Shown here piece after piece: positions 44,354-52,985 of a stretch of DNA of 64,000 nt. A model generated the notes under the pieces. It worked only from the letters and a program-made list of their open reading frames with translations, was not told the origin of the DNA and made no database searches. The stretch comes from Mucilaginibacter defluvii (GTDB lineage Bacteria; Bacteroidota; Bacteroidia; Sphingobacteriales; Sphingobacteriaceae). Every line of letters starts with the position of its first letter. Position 1 is the stretch's first letter. Position numbers and translations under genes: made by a program. Where the stretch lies: assembly GCF_039543225.1 (NCBI RefSeq), contig NZ_BAABJI010000002.1, forward strand, positions 1,922,001-1,986,000, written 5' to 3'.

Positions 44354-46807
44354 CTAAAAATGCCAGATCGCTTTCACGCTCACGTTACGGCCCATATTAT
44401 AAATACCCAACCGGCCATTGGGTGACGATTGGTAGTACTCAAAGTATTTTAAACGGTTAAGGTTGGATTGATAAACCTTATCGAACAAGTTATCAGCCTG
44501 CAAAAACAACTCGAGGCATTTTTTGTCGGTTCGGGTTTTGATGGTGGTGCCCGCGCTTAGGTTGATGAGCGTGTAGCCTGGCGTGTAGGTTTCGGTATTA
44601 TCAAGGGCGTAAAATTTATCCTGTTCCGAGTAAATATTAGCCTCAACACCTGCATAAATTTTAGAGAACACGCCATACTCACCATCCAGCTTAAACCGTA
44701 ATTGCGACCGTACATGCAGCGGCGGAATAAAGGGCAGGTACTTTGCCGCGCCGTTTGATTGTTGTACCAACGCTTCGTTTTTATTTATACCCCGCACGTA
44801 AGCCAAACTATTGTTAAAGCTCAGCCATTTTAACCCTTCGGGATGCAGGTTGAGCGTAAACTCGGCACCATAAAGTCGGGCTTTCGATTGCTGATACTGA
44901 TAAGTACTGTTACCCTCGACGATTACTACCGGGTTGCCGTTGGCATCAGTAAGGCGGGCTTGATAAATGTAATTGTCGATATTATTATTGAAAAACTCAG
45001 CCATAATATCCATGTGGCGCAGGTAGGCAATAAAGCCCACATCCTGCTGCAAACTGAATTCAGGCTTAAAGGTACGGTTACCCAGGTAAACAATATGCGC
45101 GCCCGGGTCAAGCCCGTTCGAGCCGATCTCGGTAATGTTTGGCGCTCGGTAGCCGCGTGCCACGTTTGCTTTGATAAGGAGTCGCTCGGTAATGTTATAA
45201 GTTAAACCTAAACTGCCCGAAATGCCGGTATAGTTTTTATCAAACTCCGGAAATTGCAGCAACGCATTTGGCGTACTGGCCTGCACTTGTTTACCAAAGC
45301 CGGTTTGCACATCGGTACCTACATAAAAATCATTCCATTTGATATGCCTGTTATCATACCTGACACCGCCCGAAACATCAACCTTACCCCAGCTTTTTTT
45401 GGCAAAGATGTAGGTACCGATATCAAACAGGTTATAATCAGGTATCGGGAAATCGGTAGCGTTTTTATTGCGGTTGGTTTGGTAAAAGCCATTAGCGCCA
45501 ATAGTGCTTTCTATCCCGGCAAAAACCGGCAGGTTATAGCGGGCTTCGTAATTAAGAGTATTGAGCACAATATACAGCGCGGCTTGTTTAAGCGCGGTAG
45601 GGTGCGTGTACTCCTGCCTGATGTTTTGCTGAACGCCCAACAAAGCGTTAATACTCCCTTTGCCTACCTTAAACCGGCTTTGCGAGTAAACGCGGTAATG
45701 CCTGATATTTTGATGCAAAGGCGCTATGGCGTAAGTGCGTAACTCCTCATCACTAACCAGCGGGCGGTTTTTAATATCATCGTTTTCAGCCACCTGTTTG
45801 GTAAATCTGCGGGTAAGCGAATCGCGGCTGCCATCGGGTATCTCCTGCAGATTATGGTATAGCGTGGCGGCGATCTGCGTGTAACCCCATTTTTTATCGG
45901 CACGGGCTATCCCTGTAAAATTCAATTCGCGGAAGCCGCTATTATATACATAACCGTCGTTTTGGTTGCGATAATCGTGCGCCATTTTGTAGGTGCCACG
46001 CAAGTTGTATTTCCAGTCGTTTTTGCTATAATTTAGGCCTATTGAGGTGGCCGCCATGCCATTATTAGTATGATACTCGGTAGTAACATCTCCCCTGAAA
46101 CCGGTACTATCAGACTGAATGTAAGGTATCATGTTGATTACGCCCGCTAACGCGTCAGACCCATAAGTAAGGCTTGCCGGGCCTTTTACCACCTCAACCC
46201 TGCCCAGGCCGTAAGCATCGATCTCAATACCATGTTCATCGCCCCATTGCTGGCCTTCCTGGCGGATGCCATCGTATAAGGTAAGCACGCGGTTATAGCC
46301 CAGCCCCCGGATAAAAGGCTTGGAAATATTGGGCCCGGTAGTAACCGCATTAACGCCCGGCACGCCTTTTACCACGCTTTCAATAATATTTGTACTCACC
46401 TGCCGCTCCAAGGTGCTTTTTGAGAGTACCGCCACCGGCACAGGGTTTTTACGCAGTTGCGTTGCACGAGATACACCGGTTACCACCACCTCGTTCAACT
46501 TAGTTTCAAGCGGTTTAAGGTTTACGTTGATGATTTGCGGCTGCCCGTCGATTATATTCAACTTAACGCTCTTACTCTTAAAGGTTACGCTCGAAAAATT
46601 GATACTGCGGCTACCTGACGGGATGCCTTTCAATTCAAAATAGCCATTAGCATCAGCACGGGTACCCAACTTTGTGCCGCTTACCGTTACCGAGGCGTAA
46701 GAGAGACCTGTAGTATCGGCAGTTACCCGGCCTTTTACTTCGCCCGTTTGCGCTTTAAGTGCTACAGGTACAGCTATCAGCATAAAGAACAACAAAGTAT
46801 ATCTCAT
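44354..46807 (-). CDS. TonB-dependent receptor, metal-uptake type
   Basis: An 817-residue outer-membrane receptor. After the signal peptide comes a carboxypeptidase-regulatory-like domain (VKGRVTADTTGLSYASVTVSGTKLGTRADANGYF in parts), a plug (NEVVVTGVSRATQLRKNPVPVAVL in part; RVEVVKGPASLTYGSDALAGVINMI in part) and a barrel ending AIWHF. The plug has GDEHGIEIDAYGLGR, reminiscent of metal or haem receptors such as ZnuD. It is divergent from a DtxR/MntR-type regulator with a palindrome between them, which suggests metal-regulated uptake. Start ATG 46807 gives MRYTLLFFML; upstream in-frame starts overlap the operator and promoter. Confidence 0.9.
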   Translation of the reverse strand: MRYTLLFFMLIAVPVALKAQTGEVKGRVTADTTGLSYASVTVSGTKLGTRADANGYFELKGIPSGSRSINFSSVTFKSKSVKLNIIDGQPQIINVNLKPLETKLNEVVVTGVSRATQLRKNPVPVAVLSKSTLERQVSTNIIESVVKGVPGVNAVTTGPNISKPFIRGLGYNRVLTLYDGIRQEGQQWGDEHGIEIDAYGLGRVEVVKGPASLTYGSDALAGVINMIPYIQSDSTGFRGDVTTEYHTNNGMAATSIGLNYSKNDWKYNLRGTYKMAHDYRNQNDGYVYNSGFRELNFTGIARADKKWGYTQIAATLYHNLQEIPDGSRDSLTRRFTKQVAENDDIKNRPLVSDEELRTYAIAPLHQNIRHYRVYSQSRFKVGKGSINALLGVQQNIRQEYTHPTALKQAALYIVLNTLNYEARYNLPVFAGIESTIGANGFYQTNRNKNATDFPIPDYNLFDIGTYIFAKKSWGKVDVSGGVRYDNRHIKWNDFYVGTDVQTGFGKQVQASTPNALLQFPEFDKNYTGISGSLGLTYNITERLLIKANVARGYRAPNITEIGSNGLDPGAHIVYLGNRTFKPEFSLQQDVGFIAYLRHMDIMAEFFNNNIDNYIYQARLTDANGNPVVIVEGNSTYQYQQSKARLYGAEFTLNLHPEGLKWLSFNNSLAYVRGINKNEALVQQSNGAAKYLPFIPPLHVRSQLRFKLDGEYGVFSKIYAGVEANIYSEQDKFYALDNTETYTPGYTLINLSAGTTIKTRTDKKCLELFLQADNLFDKVYQSNLNRLKYFEYYQSSPNGRLGIYNMGRNVSVKAIWHF

Positions 46808-46821
46808 AGATTTATTTTGTA

Positions 46822-46856
46822 CAAACATATACATAAAATTCAATTTACGATACAAA
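46822..46856 (-). promoter_or_regulatory. Probable promoter of the TonB receptor gene
   Basis: On the minus strand TATGTTTG (plus CAAACATA at 46822-46829) fits TAnnTTTG, with TTTG (plus CAAA 46853-46856) 23 nt upstream, inside the left arm of the palindrome. The start codon is 14 nt downstream. Confidence 0.55.
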
Positions 46857-46885
46857 TAAAATTAGACAAGGCTAATTTTATTTGT
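46852..46885. promoter_or_regulatory. Palindromic operator for the DtxR/MntR-type regulator
   Basis: A perfect 14-bp inverted repeat: ACAAATAAAATTAG, loop ACAAGG, CTAATTTTATTTGT. The core TTAG-N6-CTAA resembles DtxR/IdeR/MntR boxes. It lies between the receptor and regulator genes and overlaps the receptor's -33 region, so repression is the likely mode. Confidence 0.78.
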
Positions 46886-46898
46886 TTAAACTAATAAC

Positions 46899-46906
46899 TA
46901 TGTTTG
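46899..46906 (+). promoter_or_regulatory. Probable -7 element of the DtxR-family gene
   Basis: TATGTTTG matches TAnnTTTG, 19 nt before the start ATG; TTTG at 46881-46884 lies closer than usual for a -33 element. Confidence 0.5.
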
Positions 46907-46925
46907 TGTACTTGTTGTTTGAGCG

Positions 46926-47576
46926 ATGTATACACTATCAGAAGAAAATTACTTAAAGGCCATTTATCGTTTAGCGCAGGCTGGCGGCAAGATAACGCCC
47001 ACTGCCATAGCCGAATCATTAGGCAACAACCCCGCCTCAGTGGTTGATATGATACGCAAACTGACCGAAAAGCAACTGATAGAATACGACAAGAAAAAAG
47101 GTGTAAAATTAACTGCGCAGGGTTTAAAGGACGCGGTGCTGATAGTCAGGCGGCACCGTTTATGGGAAGTGTTTTTATTAGAGAAACTGGGCTACCACTG
47201 GGACGAGATACACGATATAGCCGAAGAACTGGAGCATATAAACAATGAAACCCTGGCCGACCGTTTAGACAAGTTCCTGGGTTTTCCGGAGTATGACCCG
47301 CATGGCGACCCAATACCCAAAGCCAATGGTAAAATGGCCAAACCCTACTCGGTTACGCTTGCAGCCATGAAAGCCGGCAGCACCTGCCACGTAGCGGCCG
47401 TGCGCGATACCAGCAGCGCCTTTTTGCAATACCTGGCTAAGCTCAACATCGGCATCGGCACCAAAATACAGTTGGTAGAGAAAATCTCTTTTGATAATTC
47501 GCTGGTGATAAGTATCGACGGCAAGGAACATACTACCGTTTCGCAAAAATTTGGTGATAATATTTTGGTGGAGTAA
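46926..47576 (+). CDS. DtxR/MntR-family metal-dependent regulator
   Basis: A 216-residue regulator with the DtxR architecture: N-terminal winged helix (LSEENYLKAIYRLAQAGGKITPTAIAESLG in parts), dimerisation and metal-binding helices with RRHRLWEVFLLEKLGYHWDEIHDIAEELEHI in parts (His and Glu ligands), and a C-terminal SH3-like FeoA domain (about 145-216). Metal-bound forms of this family repress uptake genes. The adjacent palindrome and divergent receptor support that. Manganese or iron is likely; the metal cannot be decided from sequence. Confidence 0.93.
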   Translation: MYTLSEENYLKAIYRLAQAGGKITPTAIAESLGNNPASVVDMIRKLTEKQLIEYDKKKGVKLTAQGLKDAVLIVRRHRLWEVFLLEKLGYHWDEIHDIAEELEHINNETLADRLDKFLGFPEYDPHGDPIPKANGKMAKPYSVTLAAMKAGSTCHVAAVRDTSSAFLQYLAKLNIGIGTKIQLVEKISFDNSLVISIDGKEHTTVSQKFGDNILVE

Positions 47577-47594
47577 GTATCCGAATTAATTTTA

Positions 47595-48644
47595 TTACTT
47601 ACTGTTCTCCTGAAGCACTACATGCTTTATGTTCTTCCGGTCGTACGTATAGGTAATGTGTATCAAGCCGTCTTTGGTTTGTATAATGGCTGGATAGCTA
47701 TATTCCTCTTTGTCGCCGTTCTCCAGTTCTGCAACATCCGTCCATTTTTGGCCGTCCGTGCTCATGGCAACACGCAGCTTACCGCGACCGTTAAACCAGT
47801 CCTTACCAGGCACATCAGGATTATAAACGATCAGTTGCCTGCCGCTTTTCAGGGTAACCGCATCTGTGCCCGAATTGGGGTTGAGCAGTGTTGTAGCGGA
47901 AAGCTTGCCCCAGGTTTTACCGCCATCGGTTGACCAGGCCTGCACTACCTTACCCTGCCTGCTACGGCAGAGTATCTGCAACCGGCCACCGGGATAAGTC
48001 AATACGCTGGGTTGTATCACATCTAATTTTCCGGCAGTATCAACCGGAATGTTAGCCCAGGTTTTTCCTTCATCTGTAGAACGCTCGATGTGCACTTTCC
48101 AGCGGCCATTCTCGCCCATTTCCTCAATGCTCGATAGCGACAGTATTACGCCGTTTTTAAGCTGAACGGGTTTATTTTTTATAGGCCCTAAAATACCGGC
48201 AGGTAATTTTACGGCGGCAGACCATGTTTTGCCATCGTCAACTGAAGTTTTGAACATGCCCCACCACTCGCGTGGGTTTGGGCCAACTTTGTAAAACAGG
48301 GTAATGGTACCGGTTTTATCTTTAAACAGCACCGGGTTCCATGCCGGGTAACGTGAGGTATCGTTCACAACACCATCGGCTACTTTTGTTACTGATGTAG
48401 CCTTACCGTTATTGAGCTTGGTTATCCATATAGAAACATCATCCCTACCCTCCTGCGTGCCGCCGAAACATGCCAGTAGTAATTCGCCTGCGTTATTTTG
48501 TACAATAGTTGAAGCATGGCATTGCTTAAACGGCGCATCGACAAGAACCAGGTCAGTTGATAATTTTTTGAAGGCCTGTGCCTTAGTAACACCGGGCAAC
48601 ACAATTACTAAAATAGCTAACAGCAGGATGCGATTTTTCATCAT
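47595..48644 (-). CDS. Sialidase/BNR-repeat family protein
   Basis: A 349-residue exported protein with a signal peptide (about 1-22) and a six-bladed-propeller pattern. Four Asp-box-like repeats are visible: SVDDGKTWS, STDEGKTWA, STDGGKTWG and STDGQKWTD; an FRIP-type arginine motif is not clear. It may cleave sialic acid or only bind sugars. It is the last gene of an operon with an SGNH hydrolase 15 nt upstream and cytidine deaminase before that. Confidence 0.85.
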   Translation of the reverse strand: MMKNRILLLAILVIVLPGVTKAQAFKKLSTDLVLVDAPFKQCHASTIVQNNAGELLLACFGGTQEGRDDVSIWITKLNNGKATSVTKVADGVVNDTSRYPAWNPVLFKDKTGTITLFYKVGPNPREWWGMFKTSVDDGKTWSAAVKLPAGILGPIKNKPVQLKNGVILSLSSIEEMGENGRWKVHIERSTDEGKTWANIPVDTAGKLDVIQPSVLTYPGGRLQILCRSRQGKVVQAWSTDGGKTWGKLSATTLLNPNSGTDAVTLKSGRQLIVYNPDVPGKDWFNGRGKLRVAMSTDGQKWTDVAELENGDKEEYSYPAIIQTKDGLIHITYTYDRKNIKHVVLQENSK

Positions 48645-48659
48645 CTGCCTAAACTAAGG

Positions 48660-49319
48660 CTATTTCACATATTTCTTCAAAACTTTTTCCCACTTGTCAT
48701 ACCCCTTGCTGTTCAGGTGCAGGTAATCACCTTTGAACAGAGATGAATCGGGCCGCATGTTTTTTTCGTTGAGGATAGGTGTAGCTACGTCAATAAACCG
48801 GGTTTTAGGTTTACTATCCGCGTAAGCCTTGATCAGGTTATTAGCCAGTATTACCTCGTTTAAAAATTTAGCTCGGCTTGGGCTTGGCTTTATAGACAGG
48901 AAGTAGATTTCGGCATTGGGTAATTTATCGTGGATCATCGTCCAAAGCTTTTCAAAGCTACCGGCCACATTTTGAGCCGTACGGCCTGAGGCGATATCAT
49001 TCTCACCCGCGTATATAAATACCTTTTTAGGCTGATAAGGGAACAGCACATAAGGCGTATAATAATCTACCCATTGCCAAAGTTCCGAGCCGCCAAGTCC
49101 GCGTTTTATAACCGGCTTACCCTCAAAGCGTTTCTCCAGGTCATCCCACAAACGGATAGATGAACTACCGACGAATAATATCCCGTCCGGCGCAGGCATC
49201 TGCAAACTATCCTGGTGTTTAAACTGTCGCACCTCGGCATCAAACGGAAACCCTTTTTGGGCGCTGGCGTTAACAGTAAACAGAGTGACAACTATTACTA
49301 ATAGTAGTTTAATTTTCAT
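48660..49319 (-). CDS. SGNH/GDSL-type hydrolase
   Basis: A 219-residue secreted esterase-fold protein. After a signal peptide (about 1-20) the block I sequence ILFVGSSSIRLW contains the nucleophile Ser, block II has RGLGGSELW with the Gly, block III has YAGENDIASG with the Asn, and block V has DYLHLNSKGY with the catalytic Asp and His. The family removes acetyl or acyl groups from sugars and lipids. It lies between cdd (3 nt away) and the sialidase-like gene, so it may deacetylate glycans in the same pathway. Confidence 0.9.
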   Translation of the reverse strand: MKIKLLLVIVVTLFTVNASAQKGFPFDAEVRQFKHQDSLQMPAPDGILFVGSSSIRLWDDLEKRFEGKPVIKRGLGGSELWQWVDYYTPYVLFPYQPKKVFIYAGENDIASGRTAQNVAGSFEKLWTMIHDKLPNAEIYFLSIKPSPSRAKFLNEVILANNLIKAYADSKPKTRFIDVATPILNEKNMRPDSSLFKGDYLHLNSKGYDKWEKVLKKYVK

Positions 49320-49322
49320 TAG

Positions 49323-49811
49323 TTAATGTGTTAAACGATCTTCAAAAAACAGGAATGGCAAAAAGCTCTGCACTCCATCAACCACCCAAACCGGGCCGTT
49401 TATACAATATAACAGTACGCGCATGGGCGTGTTTTGGATTTTTTCGCATTCGGCCATAACCTGCAGGCAGGCCCCGCACGAGGTGATGGGTTTCAGCAGA
49501 TCAAAATCATTGGTTTGCGCGGTAACCGCCATGGTTATAATAGCATCATCGGCATGGTTAGCACCCCAGTTAAACAGCGCCACACGCTCGGCACATAAGC
49601 CGGATGGATAGGCCACATTTTCCTGGTTGCTGGCACGCAGTATAGTGCCGCTTTTCAATTGCAGCGCCGCGCCTACCTTAAAGTGCGAATAGGGCGAGTG
49701 TGAAGTATCGAGCGCTTTTACAGCTTCATTGCATAATGCCTTATCAGCATCTGGTAGTTCATTAATAGAAGTGTATTCTTTAAAGGCTATATTAATTTGT
49801 TTATCAATCAT
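49323..49811 (-). CDS. cdd: Cytidine deaminase
   Basis: A 162-residue homotetrameric-type cytidine deaminase converting cytidine to uridine. The zinc motif is CAERVALFN with the catalytic Glu, and SCGACLQVMAE supplies the other two Cys ligands (PCxxC is more usual; here Ser replaces Pro). Substrate-contact residues SHSPYSHFKVGAAL are present. It is the first gene of a three-gene minus-strand operon with the SGNH hydrolase and sialidase-like gene. Confidence 0.94.
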   Translation of the reverse strand: MIDKQINIAFKEYTSINELPDADKALCNEAVKALDTSHSPYSHFKVGAALQLKSGTILRASNQENVAYPSGLCAERVALFNWGANHADDAIITMAVTAQTNDFDLLKPITSCGACLQVMAECEKIQNTPMRVLLYCINGPVWVVDGVQSFLPFLFFEDRLTH

Positions 49812-49901
49812 TGATAGATGCCCTTATTTTGAAGGGAATACAATATAGTGGTTTAGGTGATTAAAAGCAAAGTGATATTAACGATTAGTATTCGCTTTGT
49901 T

Positions 49902-49952
49902 ACTTGTCCTCAACTTCTTTTGTGCGAACAAAAGAAGCAAAAGTCGCCGGCT
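49902..49952. repeat. CTTCTTTTGTGCGAACAAAAGAAG hairpin repeat
   Basis: Perfect 9-bp arms CTTCTTTTG / CAAAAGAAG with a TGCGAA loop, followed by CAAAAGTCGCCGGCT. The same 51-nt unit occurs at 62171-62221 almost unchanged. Confidence 0.75.
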
Positions 49953-50093
49953 ACGTCCTGCCCGGTGAAAATTTGTGCTTTGGCAGGGTCTGTGCTGCTC
50001 CGGGCATTACTGATGCCGGTTATTGAGGTTATTTACGGTTTGTGCTTTAGTATTTATAGTTTTTTTTAAACGTTATTATTTAGTTACCAAAAT

Positions 50094-50293
50094 GAGCGTG
50101 GGCCTGCCGGAAAACCGGGCCAGGGAGTATTGCCTGTGCGGATGAAGGTTTTTTCCGGCTTGACGTTATTCACATTATTATTTGTTTTTTAAGGTATTCA
50201 TGAGATCGCTACGCTAAGTTTGGTTACTTTGTGTCTAAGACAAAGTAACTGGCCTCTGCGGCCAAGAGCAGACTGACAATGATTACGAGCACA
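50094..50293. repeat. Long dispersed intergenic repeat, copy 1
   Basis: GAGCGTGGGCCTGCCGGAAAA, GCGGATGAAGGTTTTTTCC, then, after an extra ~50 nt, GTTACTTTG-TGTCTAAGA-CAAAGTAAC and TGGCC-TCTGC-GGCCA hairpins followed by AGAGCAGACTGACA. Copy 2 is at 61998-62143 without the insertion. No gene in 49812-50400. Confidence 0.75.
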
Positions 50294-50373
50294 GCCTCTT
50301 AATAAAAGAATAAACCATTAAAGCTTTTTCAACCTTTTTTAAAACTCATACACAACCCGTTGGTTGCTATATA

Positions 50374-50387
50374 AATGTTTAAACATT
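50374..50387. promoter_or_regulatory. 14-bp palindrome before poxB
   Basis: AATGTTTAAACATT, perfectly symmetrical, 13 nt before the poxB start. It may be an operator or part of the promoter region (TATAAATG overlaps it). Confidence 0.45.
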
Positions 50388-50400
50388 AACAATTACAACT

Positions 50401-52137
50401 ATGGCAAAAACAGTAGCCGACCAATTGGTTGAAATGCTGATAAATGCGGGCATAAAACGCATATACGCCGTTACAGGCGATAGTTTGAACGAGGTGAACG
50501 ATGCCGTTAGGCGATCAGGAAAGATACAGTGGGTTCACGTACGCCATGAGGAAGCGGGTGCTTACGCCGCCGCGGCTGAAGCGGAACTGACCGGTATTGC
50601 CTGTTGCGCGGGCAGCAGCGGACCAGGGCACGTGCACCTCATCAATGGTTTGTATGATGCGCACCGCTCTGGGGCACCGGTTATTGCCATTGCCTCAACC
50701 ATTGCCACTACAGAGTTTGGTACCGAGTATTTTCAGGAAACCAATACGTTGAAACTGTTTGCCGATTGTAGCCATTACAACCAGATAGCCACCACGCCTA
50801 AACAATTGCCGCGTATGCTGCAAGGTGCCATACAGGCCGCATTACATAAAAAAGGCGTTGCGGTGTTAGGCCTGCCCGGCGATATTACCGGCATGGATGC
50901 CGAAGAAATAACTACTGCTACACAAAACTTTAACCCTGTACCGGTTATCAAACCGTCGGATGCTGATTTGAGCAATTTGGCATCGGTACTTGGCCAGCAT
51001 AAAAAGATCACCATATTTTGCGGCATCGGTGCTGCCGACGCGCACGATGAGGTGGTGGCACTATCGCAAAAATTACATGCTACGGTAGCCTACTCCTTCC
51101 GCGCTAAGATGGATATACAGCACCATAACCCCAACGAAGTGGGCATGACGGGTTTACTTGGCTTACCATCGGCCTATCAAAGCATGCACCATTCGGATCT
51201 GATATTGTTGCTGGGCACTGATTTCCCTTACGCTAACTTTATACCGTCTGACTGCACCATTGTGCAGGTAGATACCAAACCTGAGCGTATCGGTCGTCGC
51301 GCTAATGTGGATATTGGTTTATGCGGATCGGTAAAAGACACCCTGCAAGCCTTGCTTCCGCTGGTTAATCAAAGTACCGATGATAAATTTCTGAAAGAGC
51401 AACTGGAGTTTTATGGCGAGGTAAAAAAGAAGATGCATACCTACGTAGAAGATACCGGCGAAACTGACAAAATTCACCCGGAATATGTATCGCACTGCAT
51501 TGATGAGATGGCCGATGATGATGCCATTTTTACAGTAGATACCGGCATGTCATGCGTGTGGGGTGCGCGGTATATTAATGCTACCGGTAAGCGCAAAATG
51601 CTGGGTTCGTTCAATCATGGCTCCATGGCTAATGCCATGCCGCAGGCCATTGGCGCGTCGCTGGCGTTTCCGGGCAGACAGGTGGTTGCGCTATGCGGAG
51701 ATGGTGGCCTGTCTATGTTATTGGGCGATCTGGCAACCATCACACAATATAAATTACCGGTGAAGATCATCGTATTTAACAACCGCTCGTTGGGTATGGT
51801 AAAGCTGGAAATGGAAGTAGCCGGCCTGCCCGACTGGCAAACCGACATGCACAACCCGGATTTTATGTTAGTTGCGCAAGCTATGGGTATGAAGGGCTTA
51901 ACTGTTAATGAGCCAACAGGTGTAAAAGCGGCAATACAAGCGGCTTTTACCCATGATGGCCCGGCACTGATCAACGTGATGACCGACCCTAACGCCTTGG
52001 CCATGCCGCCCAAAATTGAGTTTAAACAGGTTAAAGGTATGGCGCTATCCATGAGCAAGCTGGTATTAAGCGGGCAAATGGACGAAGTGCTCGATACTAT
52101 TAAAGCCAACTACAAGCATATAAAAGACATTTTGTAA
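50401..52137 (+). CDS. poxB: Pyruvate oxidase/dehydrogenase (PoxB-like, TPP-dependent)
   Basis: A 578-residue thiamine-diphosphate enzyme related to PoxB, which oxidatively decarboxylates pyruvate to acetate, passing electrons to quinone. Domain order: N-terminal TPP-binding domain with YAVTGDSLNEVNDAVRRSG (in part) and VRHEEAGAYAAAAEAEL (catalytic Glu), the central Rossmann-like FAD domain, and the C-terminal TPP domain with GDGGLSMLLGDLATITQYKL (in part) and NNRSLGMV. The C-terminal membrane-binding segment of E. coli PoxB is not obvious. A terminator follows. Confidence 0.9.
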   Translation: MAKTVADQLVEMLINAGIKRIYAVTGDSLNEVNDAVRRSGKIQWVHVRHEEAGAYAAAAEAELTGIACCAGSSGPGHVHLINGLYDAHRSGAPVIAIASTIATTEFGTEYFQETNTLKLFADCSHYNQIATTPKQLPRMLQGAIQAALHKKGVAVLGLPGDITGMDAEEITTATQNFNPVPVIKPSDADLSNLASVLGQHKKITIFCGIGAADAHDEVVALSQKLHATVAYSFRAKMDIQHHNPNEVGMTGLLGLPSAYQSMHHSDLILLLGTDFPYANFIPSDCTIVQVDTKPERIGRRANVDIGLCGSVKDTLQALLPLVNQSTDDKFLKEQLEFYGEVKKKMHTYVEDTGETDKIHPEYVSHCIDEMADDDAIFTVDTGMSCVWGARYINATGKRKMLGSFNHGSMANAMPQAIGASLAFPGRQVVALCGDGGLSMLLGDLATITQYKLPVKIIVFNNRSLGMVKLEMEVAGLPDWQTDMHNPDFMLVAQAMGMKGLTVNEPTGVKAAIQAAFTHDGPALINVMTDPNALAMPPKIEFKQVKGMALSMSKLVLSGQMDEVLDTIKANYKHIKDIL

Positions 52138-52156
52138 ACATTAATTTCAAATAGAC

Positions 52157-52181
52157 AGCCGGACGTTTGTCCGGCTTTTTG
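52157..52181 (+). terminator. Terminator after poxB
   Basis: Perfect stem AGCCGGAC / GTCCGGCT with a GTTT loop and a T-run. Confidence 0.9.
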
Positions 52182-52197
52182 CATTTAGGGAATTGTT

Positions 52198-52205
52198 TAT
52201 CTTTG
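52198..52205 (+). promoter_or_regulatory. Probable -7 element of pdeM
   Basis: TATCTTTG fits TAnnTTTG, 8 nt before the start codon; TTG at 52179-52181 is 16 nt upstream, somewhat close. Confidence 0.45.
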
Positions 52206-52212
52206 CACCTGT

Positions 52213-52878
52213 ATGACGATTTGTGCGGGATTGCCTTTTAACCTTTTAGGCGAAGATCTGATTTTACTGCCTCAGCGTGCCATCTACTGGCAACAGCAAA
52301 AAACATTAATTGCCGCCGATGTGCACCTCGGTAAAGTGGGCCACTTCCGTAAAGCGGGCATTGCCGTTCCGCGAGATATGGAGCAGGACGATCTGGCCAT
52401 ACTGTCAGATTTGATTGATGAACACCGCCCGGAGAAAATCCTGTTTTTAGGCGACCTGTTTCACAGCGATATGAATGCCGACTGGGATTGGTTTACCCTA
52501 TGGCGCCGCCGCCATGCCAAAATTAAAATCACACTGATAAAAGGCAATCACGATATTATTCACGACAGGCACTACACCGAACTGGATATTGAACTACACG
52601 ACGAATTGCAGGTAGGCCCCTTCCTAATGCTGCATCATCCATTGACTACTAAACAAATGGAGCAAGCTACCACCTATGCCTTTTGCGGGCACATACATCC
52701 GGGCGTATTATTAATCGGGCTGGGCAGGCAGCACATCACCCTTCCATGTTTTGCCTTTGGCGCTAAACAAGGTATATTACCCTCTTTCGGTAGATTTACG
52801 GGTAAGGTAGCCATACGCAACCAAAAAACGGACAGGATATTTGGTGTACTGAAAGATAAGGTGATCGCGATAGCGTAG
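52213..52878 (+). CDS. pdeM: Ligase-associated DNA damage response endonuclease PdeM-like
   Basis: A 221-residue metallophosphoesterase matching PdeM, first described beside DNA-damage-response ligases. Metal motifs: ADVHLGK (first Asp/His), FLGDLFHS (Asp), KGNHD (Asn/His), LMLHHP and CGHIHPG (His). The substrate is thought to be DNA, but its partners (Lhr-type helicase and a ligase) are not adjacent here. It follows poxB with its own promoter-like element and has no signal peptide. Confidence 0.88.
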   Translation: MTICAGLPFNLLGEDLILLPQRAIYWQQQKTLIAADVHLGKVGHFRKAGIAVPRDMEQDDLAILSDLIDEHRPEKILFLGDLFHSDMNADWDWFTLWRRRHAKIKITLIKGNHDIIHDRHYTELDIELHDELQVGPFLMLHHPLTTKQMEQATTYAFCGHIHPGVLLIGLGRQHITLPCFAFGAKQGILPSFGRFTGKVAIRNQKTDRIFGVLKDKVIAIA

Positions 52879-52900
52879 GAATTTAATTATTTTACCAAAG

Positions 52901-52972
52901 TCATAGCAAGAAATTTGCACGTGTTCATAGCAGGCCGACAGATTTCTCCTCGTACCTTGTCGAAATGACAAT
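52901..52972. repeat. GTCATTTCGA-type inverted repeat
   Basis: Left end AGAAATTTGCACGTG, right end CAGATTTCTCCTCG and TGTCGAAATGACA. It belongs to the same family as 61.9 and 62.3 kb and lies between pdeM and the next gene. Confidence 0.55.
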
Positions 52973-52985
52973 TAATTAACGCAAC

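Noticed and set aside
49857..50069. Small plus-strand reading frame in the 49.9-kb gap
   Set aside because: It is built from the dispersed repeat, with no recognisable protein features.
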